Assembly (NCBI GenBank): GCA_016208345.1
Contig: JACQYG010000009.1
Coordinates: 1 to 9,283, forward strand
Direction: 5' to 3'
DNA length: 9,283 bases
DNA from: Chloroflexota bacterium
GTDB lineage: Bacteria; Chloroflexota; DTOL01; JACQYG01
This document shows positions 1-6,452 of this stretch, in pieces (the stretch's first letter is position 1; the number at the start of each line of letters is the position of its first letter). Position numbers and translations under genes: made by a program. The notes beneath the pieces are model-generated. The model was not told the origin of the DNA. It saw only the letters and a list, made by a program, of their open reading frames with translations, and did no database searches.

Positions 1-483
1 CCTTTTCATTCGCGGCAATTCGCTCACTTTGCTCGGCTGCTTGAGCACCGCCTGGGACAAAAAGACCAACACGGCCCGCGCCTGCCGGCAATAAGAAGCT
101 GAAGCCTGTCCGCTCGAGGCCATCTGTACCAGATAGCTGCGAATCTGCTCCGCTGTTGCCTGCTCCGGTTCCACCATCAGCCAGTCGAAATAGTTCCGTA
201 GATGCTGCCCGTAGCATTTGCGCGTGCTATACGCCATGCCGCGCAAAACCAGTTCATCGTCCACCGCTTTGATGAGCGGATGCGATGGGAGCGCGAGTGC
301 TTCTCGGGCCAGAGGAGGTCTTACGCCATGTCTAGGATACCCCAAGTGCCAAGATGAGTCAAGAACTGCAATCCATCCTGGAGGTCGTTCCCAGGAAGGA
401 CACCCAGGAGGCTCACCCCCTGGAAGCCGGCCCGATACATGCTCCAGGTCGCCCTGGAAGAGTCCTTCCTGGGAAGGGGCCAT
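1..483 (-). CDS. Tyrosine recombinase/integrase, N-terminal part (runs off window)
   Basis: Reading the minus strand from 483 gives an uninterrupted frame to base 1, with the catalytic C-terminal domain beyond the window. The segment from about 276 down to 10 is a typical SAM-like core-binding domain of phage/integron-type integrases: HPLIKAVDDELVLRGMAYST, then YGQHLRNYFDWL, TAEQIRSYLVQMASSGQAS, QARAVLVFLSQAVL and finally SELPRMKR, which in relatives directly precedes the catalytic domain. The family cuts and rejoins DNA through a tyrosine; that residue is not visible here. The start is uncertain. ATG at 481-483 has AGGA six nt upstream (in AGGAAGGG), but the first ~60 residues after it are proline/glycine-rich and unlike the family, and a promoter-like site lies inside them. 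An in-frame GTG at 262-264 or ATG at 235-237 is possible. It lies 41 nt after the kinase stop. Confidence 0.72.
   Translation of the reverse strand, partial: MAPSQEGLFQGDLEHVSGRLPGGEPPGCPSWERPPGWIAVLDSSWHLGYPRHGVRPPLAREALALPSHPLIKAVDDELVLRGMAYSTRKCYGQHLRNYFDWLMVEPEQATAEQIRSYLVQMASSGQASASYCRQARAVLVFLSQAVLKQPSKVSELPRMKR
334..362 (-). promoter_or_regulatory. Possible sigma70-type promoter for the integrase
   Basis: On the minus strand TTGACT (357-362) is separated by exactly 17 nt from TATCCT (334-339). The -35 box matches consensus at 5 of 6 positions and the -10 box at 4 of 6. Transcription would begin near 327, downstream of the ATG at 483. If the site is used, the integrase must start later, for example at GTG 264. 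It may be a chance match. Confidence 0.4.
388..475. repeat. 14-bp perfect inverted repeat with 60-nt spacer
   Basis: TTCCCAGGAAGGAC at 388-401 is the exact reverse complement of GTCCTTCCTGGGAA at 462-475. A further CCTTCCTG lies at 487-494. Inside the spacer CCCTGGAAG occurs twice (418-426 and 452-460). No U-tract follows either arm, so this is not a standard terminator. It lies between the kinase stop and the conserved part of the integrase, where an operator or a recombinase binding region would be plausible but is unproven. Confidence 0.6.
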
Positions 484-524
484 TACCCTTCCTGAGTACG
501 GGCATGATCGGTCCAGGAGATCGG

Positions 525-1454
525 TCACTCCGGCTCCAGGGCCACCAGGGCCAGGCGAACGGCGCCCAGGACCGGCTCCCGGCGCGGTTTGACCACGAGG
601 GCTCCCGGGGCAACCTCTCCGATCGCCGACCGGAATGGGGAGAGTATCAGCTCTCCAGCTTTGAAGACGCTTCCGGCGGTAGCAACCTCAAAGACCTCCT
701 GGGCCATGCCGAGCCCCCGGATGACGGCCACCGCCACATGTGCCAGGTCCAGGCCTGCCCGCTGCCAAATCTCGCCGGCCACCTCGTCCCCAGCGCGGGC
801 GGCCTTAGCCACCGTGGGAGCCAGGGCCGCGATCTCAAGGCGCGGCGGCGGCGTCACGTAGACCCGACCCACAATGTCGTCCACCCTGGACAGCTTCCAG
901 TGCTCCATGATCAACGAGCTGAGCGAGGTCCTCGGCCCCCGGCCGTCGTGGGCCTTCAGGACCGAGGCCAGGGCACTAAGGCCTATGGAGTAGCCAGAAC
1001 CCTCGTCACCCAGGATCGGCCCCCAGCCGCCAGCCCGGCGTTTCTCGCCTCTCCGATTTATGCCGAAGGCGATGGAGCCCGTCCCGGCGATCACCACCAC
1101 CCCAAGGCCGCTTTCCGTGGCGCCAGCCAGGGCCACCTCGGCGTCGTTGACGATGACCACCTTGCGGGCCAGGTTGGCACTGCCCAGGGCCTCCTGGATC
1201 AGATGCACATCGGCAGGCCTATCTACCCCGGCCAGCCCCAGGCAGATGGCCGCCACCTCCCGTTTGGCCAGGCCCGCGGCGGCGAAGGCTCCGGCCACGG
1301 CCTCCAGGAGCGACCTCCGGGCCTTTTCTATCCCCACCGTGTTGTAGTTCGACGAGCCGCTGCGGCCACGGCCCAGGACCTCCCCTCGGTCGTCCGCCAG
1401 GACACAGACCGTTTTGGTGCCGCCGCCGTCGATGCCCAGGACCAGTTCTGACAC
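525..1454 (-). CDS. BadF/BadG-type ATPase family sugar kinase (N-acetylglucosamine kinase-like)
   Basis: A cytoplasmic 309-residue protein of the ASKHA fold. The N-terminal phosphate-1 loop GIDGGGTKT is at residues 7-15. VND with a probable catalytic aspartate is at 102-104, matching the NAGK/MurK pattern. The phosphate-2 loop GTGSIAFG is at 124-131, WGPILGDEGSG at 144-154, and a C-terminal adenosine-site segment TAGSVFKAG is present. Relatives phosphorylate N-acetylglucosamine, glucosamine or MurNAc with ATP. The 2-hydroxyacyl-CoA dehydratase activators of the same superfamily carry cluster-binding cysteines that are not evident here, so a sugar kinase is preferred. The start is GTG at 1452-1454 with GAGGTG seven nt upstream. 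The frame stays open far upstream, but that part overlaps the HAD gene and lacks homology. It lies 56 nt after the HAD stop and is probably last in the operon. The exact substrate is unknown. Confidence 0.88.
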   Translation of the reverse strand: MSELVLGIDGGGTKTVCVLADDRGEVLGRGRSGSSNYNTVGIEKARRSLLEAVAGAFAAAGLAKREVAAICLGLAGVDRPADVHLIQEALGSANLARKVVIVNDAEVALAGATESGLGVVVIAGTGSIAFGINRRGEKRRAGGWGPILGDEGSGYSIGLSALASVLKAHDGRGPRTSLSSLIMEHWKLSRVDDIVGRVYVTPPPRLEIAALAPTVAKAARAGDEVAGEIWQRAGLDLAHVAVAVIRGLGMAQEVFEVATAGSVFKAGELILSPFRSAIGEVAPGALVVKPRREPVLGAVRLALVALEPE

Positions 1455-1510
1455 GTGAACGCACCTCGTACTTCGTGAAGAAGTGCTCGCCGACCTTCCA
1501 TGGTGCCCGG

Positions 1511-2311
1511 TTAGGCGGCGATGACCGCCTCGACCTCTTCCAGGCGCCACACTACGTACTGGGGGACCAGGGACTCCTGGGTTGTGGGAAAGGCCTCTTC
1601 CTGCTTCAAGGCCGACCCCATGTACTCCAGGAAGCCGGCCAATCCCGGCCGCTGGGATGGCGCTCTGGCCCGAAAACCCTCGGGCAGGTCCCGGTTGAGC
1701 CAGATCGAGCGGACCCCCGCGGCGTTGGCCCCGGCCACGTCCTGGGACAGCAGGTCGCCCACGTGATAGCGCCTGCCAGGGGCAACCTCGCCAAAGGCAT
1801 ACTCGAAGATCTCCCTCTCCGGCTTGGCGTGGCCCACCAGGTCCGAGGTGACGATGCGCTGAAAATATGGCACCAGGCCCAGGGCCCGCAGCACGGGCAT
1901 CTGATACCGGGCATAGCCGTTGGTGATGACCACCATGTAGACCCCTATCTCGCTCAACCGGCCCAGCACGCCGGGAACCTCCGGATAGCCAGGCAGGCTC
2001 TGAGCGTCCCGGCAACGCTCCTCCACCATCTGGGCGATGGAAAACCCCTGCCCGTATCCCAGCGACCGAGCCACGGAACCGATGATGGCGTCCCAGTCAT
2101 ATGCCCCCACCAGATCGCCGGCGGCGATGCGCCGGCTGCGCTGGGCCCCCACCATATCCGCCAACTGGGCCTGGGCCCCTTCCAGGGAAATCCCTTGCTT
2201 ATGTGCCCAGAACTCTCCCAGGACCTTCCACAACGAGGCGAATACCGTCTGCCGCAGCGGGCTGGGCATCAAGACCCCATCCAGGTCAAAGGAGACCGCC
2301 ACATCGCTCAT
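1511..2311 (-). CDS. HAD-superfamily hydrolase (phosphatase, subfamily IA-like)
   Basis: A soluble 266-residue protein with all four HAD motifs. Motif I is FDLDGV, with nucleophile D9 and general acid D11. Motif II is VVITNG (T130). Motif III is K163 in GHAKPEREIF. Motif IV is HVGDLLSQDVAGA, with D186 and D191. Residues 20-100, between motifs I and II, are helical and fit a C1 cap, as in phosphoglycolate- and nucleotide-phosphatase-like enzymes that hydrolyse small phosphomonoesters. The ~45-residue tail after the core is not recognised. ATG at 2309-2311 overlaps the DUF362 stop as ATGA and has no good ribosome binding site of its own, so translational coupling is likely. The kinase follows 56 nt later. 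A kinase next to a phosphatase could act on one sugar-phosphate pool, but this is inference. Confidence 0.88.
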   Translation of the reverse strand: MSDVAVSFDLDGVLMPSPLRQTVFASLWKVLGEFWAHKQGISLEGAQAQLADMVGAQRSRRIAAGDLVGAYDWDAIIGSVARSLGYGQGFSIAQMVEERCRDAQSLPGYPEVPGVLGRLSEIGVYMVVITNGYARYQMPVLRALGLVPYFQRIVTSDLVGHAKPEREIFEYAFGEVAPGRRYHVGDLLSQDVAGANAAGVRSIWLNRDLPEGFRARAPSQRPGLAGFLEYMGSALKQEEAFPTTQESLVPQYVVWRLEEVEAVIAA

Positions 2312-3456
2312 CGTTTTTTACTAGTAAAGAACAGGCTCACTCGTCCCGGTACCAGGTCGATGGCCTTGTCGGGACAGAACTCGTGGCAGCAATAGCAGCG
2401 GATGCAGGTGCCCGGGTCCATCACCGCCACGCCATCGGACATGGTGATGGCTTTCACCGGGCAGTCGACGAAGCACGCGCCACAGCCGGTACACCGCGCC
2501 GGGTTAGCCACTGGCCGGACCACCAGTTGATCGGTGACCCATCGGCGCAAGAAGCCGGGCAGGCGGCTCAGGTCCAGGCGGCTGGTCTGGGCGGGCAGGA
2601 AATCGGCCATCTGGATGTCCTTAAGCCTCTCTCCCCGCAATTCGCTGTCGCTTACCTGACCCCCGGTAAGCCCTCGCTCCGCCGCGGCCCGCAATATCGG
2701 CACAGACAGGGGCTTGATGCCAACGGCGGTCGTGGCCACCACGTCCAGGGCCACACTGTCGGGGCTGGCCATGATCAGGCCTATGGGCCGGGGCCGCCCG
2801 CCTGAGGGCCCGTCTCCGTCCATTCCCACCACGGCGTCCATGATCGCCAGCCGCGGCGGCAACAACGTGAGCAAGTCAATGAGCATCTCCGAGAACCGCT
2901 CCACGTTCTGGAGTTTGGTGTGATAGCCAGCCTTGGTCACCCCGGGTATAACACCGAAGAGGATCTTGGTGGCTCCGGTGAAATGGGTGAAAACGTGGGT
3001 CTTGAGCTTAGGCAGGGTGACGATCGCATCGGCGTCGACGACGGCTTGCATCACCTCAAAGCGCTTGATCAGCTTGCCCCTGGGGTTGGCCAGATGCACG
3101 CTGTTGGTATTTAGATTTAGCGTTGCGCCGGTGTCCCGGGCCACCGCCTCATACCCCGTCACCTTGTAGGCCCGCCGCAGCACGCCCACGTTGAAGGCCC
3201 CGCTGGGGCTGTCCCCTATGGTGACCACCCCTCCTGCTTCCTGGAGCAGCCGCACCGCCGCCCGGACCACGCTGGGATGGGTCACCACCGCCTGGTCCGG
3301 CCGGGAGGAGCGCAGGAGGTTCACCTTCAGGCAGACCCGGTCACCCGGCTTGACGAAGCGGGCCATGCCACCCAACGAGTCCAACGCCCGGCGCATCGCT
3401 GCCTCCACCAGCTCCGGATCATACCTCTGGCACTTCTGGATTGCGACCGGGGTCAA
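2308..3456 (-). CDS. DUF362 protein with C-terminal 2x[4Fe-4S] ferredoxin domain
   Basis: A 382-residue protein. Residues ~5-290 match the DUF362 pattern: VCLKVNLL (41-48), IGDSPSG (80-86), ADAIVTLPKLKTH (142-154) and IMDAVVGMDGDGPSGG (205-220). The C-terminus carries two cluster motifs: CTGCGACFVDCP (Cys 322, 325, 328, 332) and CIRCYCCHEFCP (Cys 351, 354, 357, 361). A bacterial-type dicluster ferredoxin unit is therefore fused to DUF362. The family's biochemical role is not established; an electron-transfer or cluster-dependent role in anaerobes is inferred from the cysteines. The start is TTG at 3454-3456, preceded by AAAGGAG four nt away. It lies 15 nt after the transporter stop and overlaps the HAD gene by 4 nt. 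There is no signal peptide, so it is cytoplasmic. Fe-S content suggests an anaerobic or low-oxygen host. Confidence 0.88.
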   Translation of the reverse strand: MTPVAIQKCQRYDPELVEAAMRRALDSLGGMARFVKPGDRVCLKVNLLRSSRPDQAVVTHPSVVRAAVRLLQEAGGVVTIGDSPSGAFNVGVLRRAYKVTGYEAVARDTGATLNLNTNSVHLANPRGKLIKRFEVMQAVVDADAIVTLPKLKTHVFTHFTGATKILFGVIPGVTKAGYHTKLQNVERFSEMLIDLLTLLPPRLAIMDAVVGMDGDGPSGGRPRPIGLIMASPDSVALDVVATTAVGIKPLSVPILRAAAERGLTGGQVSDSELRGERLKDIQMADFLPAQTSRLDLSRLPGFLRRWVTDQLVVRPVANPARCTGCGACFVDCPVKAITMSDGVAVMDPGTCIRCYCCHEFCPDKAIDLVPGRVSLFFTSKKR

Positions 3457-3471
3457 TTGGCTCCTTTCCTC

Positions 3472-4350
3472 TCACCTCTTGAGCTCCGCCATGATCATCC
3501 CCAGGACGATCAGGGCCGAGCCAACCAGGGCCCGGCCCGTGAGCGTCTCGCCGGCCAGGAGATAAGCGAAAACCAACGAGAATACCGGCTCCAACGAGAA
3601 GATCAAGGCGGCATGGGTGGGCGTGGTGGACTTCTGGGCCACGGTCTGGATAGAAAAGGTCAGGGCCGTGGCGGCCAGGCCCAGGAAGACCACCGCTGCC
3701 CATGCCTCCAGGGGCAACGGCAGGATGAGGCTCTCCGAATAACCGGCCAAAAGAGCGCTGACCAGGGAGACGGTGGCGATCTGCGCCATGGTGAGCACGA
3801 CGGCGTCCATCCGGGGCGCGAACTTGCCTACCAGCACGATCTGCAGGGCGAAAGCGATGGTGCAGCCCATGGTGATCAGGTCGCCGTACTCAATGCTCAG
3901 ATCGGCCTTCAGGGTCAGTAAGGCCAGGCCCGCCGTTGCCGATACCACTCCCAGGACCGCCCCGACCCCCGGCCGGTGTCGGAGGACGAGGTAAGCGATT
4001 ATCGGAACGATCACGATGGAAAGCCCGGTGATGAAGCCCGATTTGGCCGCACTGGTGTACTTAAGGCCCACGGTCTGAAAGGCATACCCGCCGAACAGAA
4101 AAAGGCCGATGAGCGCCCCAGCAGCGATCTCACGCCCGGAGGCCCGGCGAAGGCGTCGCCCGAAAAGCACCATAAGGGCGATAAGGCCCACAGTGAACCG
4201 CAGCGCCACAAGGCTGAAGGGGCCCAGGGAGGACAAGGTGTCCTTCACCAGGACAAAGGTGCTGCCCCAAATGACCGTTATGAAGAAGAGCCACAGATCG
4301 GCCCGAAGCTGCCTGTCCCTTTGGGCCGCCCCCTCAACTTCAAGAAGCAC
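3472..4350 (-). CDS. EamA/DMT-family transporter
   Basis: A 292-residue inner-membrane protein with about ten hydrophobic helices arranged as two EamA repeats (about 18-148 and 156-288). Typical segments are WGSTFV (28-33), the stretch SAAKSGFITG at 100-109 after helix 3-4, and LEPVFSLVFAYLLAGETL (253-270), the signature before the last helices of the second repeat. Family members export or exchange small metabolites such as amino acids, drugs or nucleotide-related compounds; the substrate cannot be read from the sequence. The start is GTG at 4348-4350 with no convincing ribosome binding site. It lies 35 nt after the LUD stop, so the start could be slightly wrong, although no in-frame ATG precedes helix 1. 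It is second in the presumed five-gene operon. Confidence 0.88.
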   Translation of the reverse strand: MLLEVEGAAQRDRQLRADLWLFFITVIWGSTFVLVKDTLSSLGPFSLVALRFTVGLIALMVLFGRRLRRASGREIAAGALIGLFLFGGYAFQTVGLKYTSAAKSGFITGLSIVIVPIIAYLVLRHRPGVGAVLGVVSATAGLALLTLKADLSIEYGDLITMGCTIAFALQIVLVGKFAPRMDAVVLTMAQIATVSLVSALLAGYSESLILPLPLEAWAAVVFLGLAATALTFSIQTVAQKSTTPTHAALIFSLEPVFSLVFAYLLAGETLTGRALVGSALIVLGMIMAELKR

Positions 4351-4385
4351 GTCGGGCTCAGAAGGGTGCGAAATACTTTTCCGTA

Positions 4386-5027
4386 TCAGTATCCCAACTC
4401 CTCGCCAACCAGGATGACGGTGATATCCGAGCGACTCGGCTGCCTCTCCAGGATGGTGACCACGCGGCAGATGCGATCCGGGCTATCGCAATCGGAGCAA
4501 CGCCCGGTCACGGCGCACGGAGTCTTGGACCCGGTGCGGCGGGCGTTCATGGGCGCGGCCACGTTTCGGATGCGCCAGATTCCCTCGGTCACGTCCCTGG
4601 CCAGTTTGTTGATGCCCGCCACCAGGATGATCCTGCCCGGCCCAAAAGACTGGGCGCCGGTGCGGTTGCCGATGCCGTCGATGTTGACCAGCTCCCCGGT
4701 CAGCGTCACCGCGTTGCTGGAGGCCAGGAAGACCTCCGCGGTCAACTCCTCCCGCCGGATGGCCAGGTCGGCCTCCCGGGTCAGGCCCGGCTGCCAGTGA
4801 TGCACGATGGGGTTACCTCGTTCCTCCAGGGCCTCCAGCACTCCGAGCTGCCGAATGGTGATGGAGCCGCCGACGCCCACCCTGGCGCCAGCGGGCACCC
4901 GTTCCAGGACCTTGTCCCGGGCCTCCTCTTTGGTAGGCACCCACAATGCGCTGAACCCGTGCTTGCCCAGCGCCTTCGCCGCTTGTTCCAACCTCTGTTC
5001 CTTATGCCACGTCAGTTGATCTAACAT
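4386..5027 (-). CDS. LUD-domain (LutC/YkgG-like) lactate-utilisation-type protein
   Basis: A 213-residue stand-alone LUD (DUF162) protein. GVGGSITI (51-58), VNIDGIGNRTG (114-124) and FGPGRIILVAGINKLARD (128-145) are typical. A cysteine cluster C-x5-C-x2-C-x6-C at 171, 177, 180 and 187 is seen in this subgroup and could bind metal or an Fe-S cluster. LutC works with LutA/LutB in lactate oxidation, but neither is in the window, so a role in lactate use is not supported locally. I chose ATG 5025-5027 because GAGAGGAAGG lies just upstream and the N-terminus (MLDQLTWHKEQ) then has family length. ATG at 5058-5060 would add 11 residues but has only AGG directly adjacent. It is first in the operon, and I see no clear promoter in the repeat-rich block upstream. 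Confidence 0.87.
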   Translation of the reverse strand: MLDQLTWHKEQRLEQAAKALGKHGFSALWVPTKEEARDKVLERVPAGARVGVGGSITIRQLGVLEALEERGNPIVHHWQPGLTREADLAIRREELTAEVFLASSNAVTLTGELVNIDGIGNRTGAQSFGPGRIILVAGINKLARDVTEGIWRIRNVAAPMNARRTGSKTPCAVTGRCSDCDSPDRICRVVTILERQPSRSDITVILVGEELGY

Positions 5028-5097
5028 ATCCTTCCTCTCATGAAGAACCTCGATCTCCATCCTGCCAGCGATGCGTTCGTAGGCATTCAGGCCGTTG

Positions 5098-5120
5098 GTT
5101 CAGGAGTTGAACTCCTGAAC
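5098..5120. repeat. Palindromic repeat, copy 1
   Basis: Arms GTTCAGGAGTT (5098-5108) and AACTCCTGAAC (5110-5120) are perfect inverse complements around a single G at 5109. The same 23-nt core recurs in copy 2. Confidence 0.85.
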
Positions 5121-5144
5121 AAGGCCCACCGCTGGCCGGGCCTT
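5121..5144. repeat. Short hairpin adjoining palindrome copy 1
   Basis: AAGGCCC (5121-5127) pairs with GGGCCTT (5138-5144) around a 10-nt loop, directly abutting palindrome copy 1. No U-tract follows on the minus strand, so I do not call a terminator, although the tandem hairpins could slow read-through from the MFS gene. Confidence 0.5.
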
Positions 5145-5190
5145 ACGCCCCGCCTCATTCGGGCCCAGCCCACGGAACCGGCATTAAGGT

Positions 5191-5229
5191 AGGGGCACCC
5201 CTTGTTTTGGCGATGGCGCGGGTGCCCCT
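5191..5229. repeat. GGGGCACC-type hairpin in intergenic block
   Basis: AGGGGCACCC (5191-5200) pairs perfectly with GGGTGCCCCT (5220-5229) across a 19-nt loop that begins CTTGTTTT. Its look (GTAGGGGC..., then CTTGT...) recalls GGGGC-type intergenic repeats I have seen in other environmental bacterial genomes. That resemblance is from memory and was not checked. Confidence 0.6.
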
Positions 5230-5258
5230 GCCCTGAGGGCCGGGCAATGGGGGCCTCG

Positions 5259-5295
5259 CACCGTTGTTCAGGAGTTGAACTCCTGAACAACGGTG
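5259..5295. repeat. Palindromic repeat, copy 2 (18-bp arms) spanning the MFS stop codon
   Basis: CACCGTTGTTCAGGAGTT (5259-5276) is the exact inverse complement of AACTCCTGAACAACGGTG (5278-5295) around one G at 5277. The MFS stop codon (5268-5270) and its preceding TVVQEFNS codons lie inside it. The hairpin would form at the 3' end of the MFS message and may protect or end it, but no U-tract follows. Confidence 0.85.
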
Positions 5296-6452
5296 GCCCC
5301 GCGCTTCACCGTCCCCGGCAGCCCAAGGGTGAACAGGGCAGCCACGGGAGGAAGATAGGCCAGCATGCTCAGCGCTGCCGGCAACCCAAACTGGTCCGCC
5401 AGCCAGCCGGTGATGGAGATCCCGATGCCCCCGGCAACGAAGGTGAAGCCCATCATCAGCCCGGAGGCCAGGCCCGTGCTGGCGGGCAGCATCTCCTGGG
5501 CCATTACCAGTGTCACCGGCACCGAGGCCTCCAGGCCAATGCCCAACAAGCCAATGGCCACCAGCGCCCAGGCAGGCGAGGCCTCCATGAAGAAAAGCGC
5601 CACCGGCGTCAAGAAGAAAAGGGAGGCGAATATCACCTTGCGCCGGCCCGACTGATCGGCCAGATAGCCACCCAAGAGCATCCCGACGCTGCCGGAGGCC
5701 AGGAACACGAACAGCGTCTCACTGGCTAACACCGTGGACAAACCACGCCCCCGGTAGAGCAGTGGGATGTAGCTGTTCATCCCCATGACGGTCCAGGAGC
5801 GGATCATGACCAGCGTCACCACTGAGAGAAGACCTACCAGCGGCAGACGACCTGGCCGGCCCCTCCCGACGCCCCGGCTGTCTTCCGGCTGACGGGCGTC
5901 GATCCGCGATAGCACCCAGTAGATGAAGGGCGCCACGGCCAGCGGCAGGGGCAGCATTGCCATGATCCCCTTCAGGCCAAAGGCGGAGATGATCCCAGCC
6001 CCGATGAGCGGGCTCAGGGCGAACCCGAACGTGCCCCCCAAAACGAAGATGGACATGCTGAGGACCTTGCGCTCCTTGCTGGCCAGGGCCACGTTCATGG
6101 CACCCTGAGGATGGAAGGCGGCTGACCCCAAGCTCGCCAGCGCAATAAAGGCCAAGAGCGACAGGTAACTCCAGGAAAAGCCGATCAGCGCCATGAAAGC
6201 GGCAATCCAGAGGATGCCGGCGGAGGCCAGCCGCCGGGAGCCAAACCGGTCCCCCAGGTAGCCAAAGAAGGGCTGCATCAGCGAGCTGGCAACGATGTAC
6301 GTGGTCGCCAGGAAGCCGACCTGGGCGTAGCTCAGGCCCATGGCGCTCTTCACCTGGGGGAAGGCCATGGGCAGGAGGTTGGCGTACAGGTCAACGGTGA
6401 AGTGTCCCAGGCACAGGGCCAGGATGATCGGGTTGCGGCGCAAGAATGTCAT
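5268..6452 (-). CDS. MFS transporter, Fsr (fosmidomycin-resistance)-like exporter
   Basis: A 394-residue inner-membrane protein with about twelve hydrophobic helices. The N-terminus GHFTVDLYANLLPMAFP (16-32) and GLSYAQVGFL (39-48) are typical of the Fsr-like MFS group. Motif A is GYLGDRFGSRR (64-74), repeated in the second half as GGYLADQSGRRK (261-272), and EMLPASTGLASGLMMG (320-335) is the usual late signature. Family members are proton-driven efflux pumps; the substrate is unknown. A basic, glycine-rich cytoplasmic loop (~184-204) separates the halves. ATG at 6450-6452 overlaps the AlaX stop as ATGA, which implies co-translation. The last eight residues, TVVQEFNS, are encoded inside an 18-bp-arm palindrome. 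The original C-terminus may therefore have been replaced when the repeat arrived. Confidence 0.9.
   Translation of the reverse strand: MTFLRRNPIILALCLGHFTVDLYANLLPMAFPQVKSAMGLSYAQVGFLATTYIVASSLMQPFFGYLGDRFGSRRLASAGILWIAAFMALIGFSWSYLSLLAFIALASLGSAAFHPQGAMNVALASKERKVLSMSIFVLGGTFGFALSPLIGAGIISAFGLKGIMAMLPLPLAVAPFIYWVLSRIDARQPEDSRGVGRGRPGRLPLVGLLSVVTLVMIRSWTVMGMNSYIPLLYRGRGLSTVLASETLFVFLASGSVGMLLGGYLADQSGRRKVIFASLFFLTPVALFFMEASPAWALVAIGLLGIGLEASVPVTLVMAQEMLPASTGLASGLMMGFTFVAGGIGISITGWLADQFGLPAALSMLAYLPPVAALFTLGLPGTVKRGATVVQEFNS

Larger units (their letters stand above)
5092..5295. mobile_element. MITE/REP-like palindromic repeat block
   Basis: The 204-nt block between the MFS and LUD genes is bounded by two copies of one palindromic unit. 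Both begin CCGTTG(G)TTCAGGAGTTG and continue identically through CCTGAACAA, differing by one inserted G. Between them are two more hairpins (5121-5144 and 5191-5229). No protein-coding frame of its own is convincing. The layout fits a small non-autonomous element or a cluster of dispersed intergenic repeats. No target-site duplication was identified, so mobility is inferred. Confidence 0.4.

Noticed and set aside
354..1451. Long plus-strand reading frame (365 codons).
   Set aside because: It is antisense to the kinase, with low-complexity composition from GC-rich codons and no recognisable domain. It is a shadow frame.
1455..2015. In-frame open extension of the kinase gene through the HAD gene (would give 496 residues).
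   Set aside because: The added part overlaps the well-supported HAD gene in another frame and is Gly/Arg/Pro-rich without family similarity. The kinase fold begins exactly at GTG 1454, which has its own SD.
3976..4800. Plus-strand reading frame of 274 codons across the EamA and LUD genes.
   Set aside because: It runs antisense to two clear genes and has no domain similarity.
5087..5290. Minus-strand frame of 67 codons in the repeat block, with LFRSSTPE near both ends.
   Set aside because: The repeated peptide is simply the translation of the two palindrome copies. There is no SD and no protein similarity.
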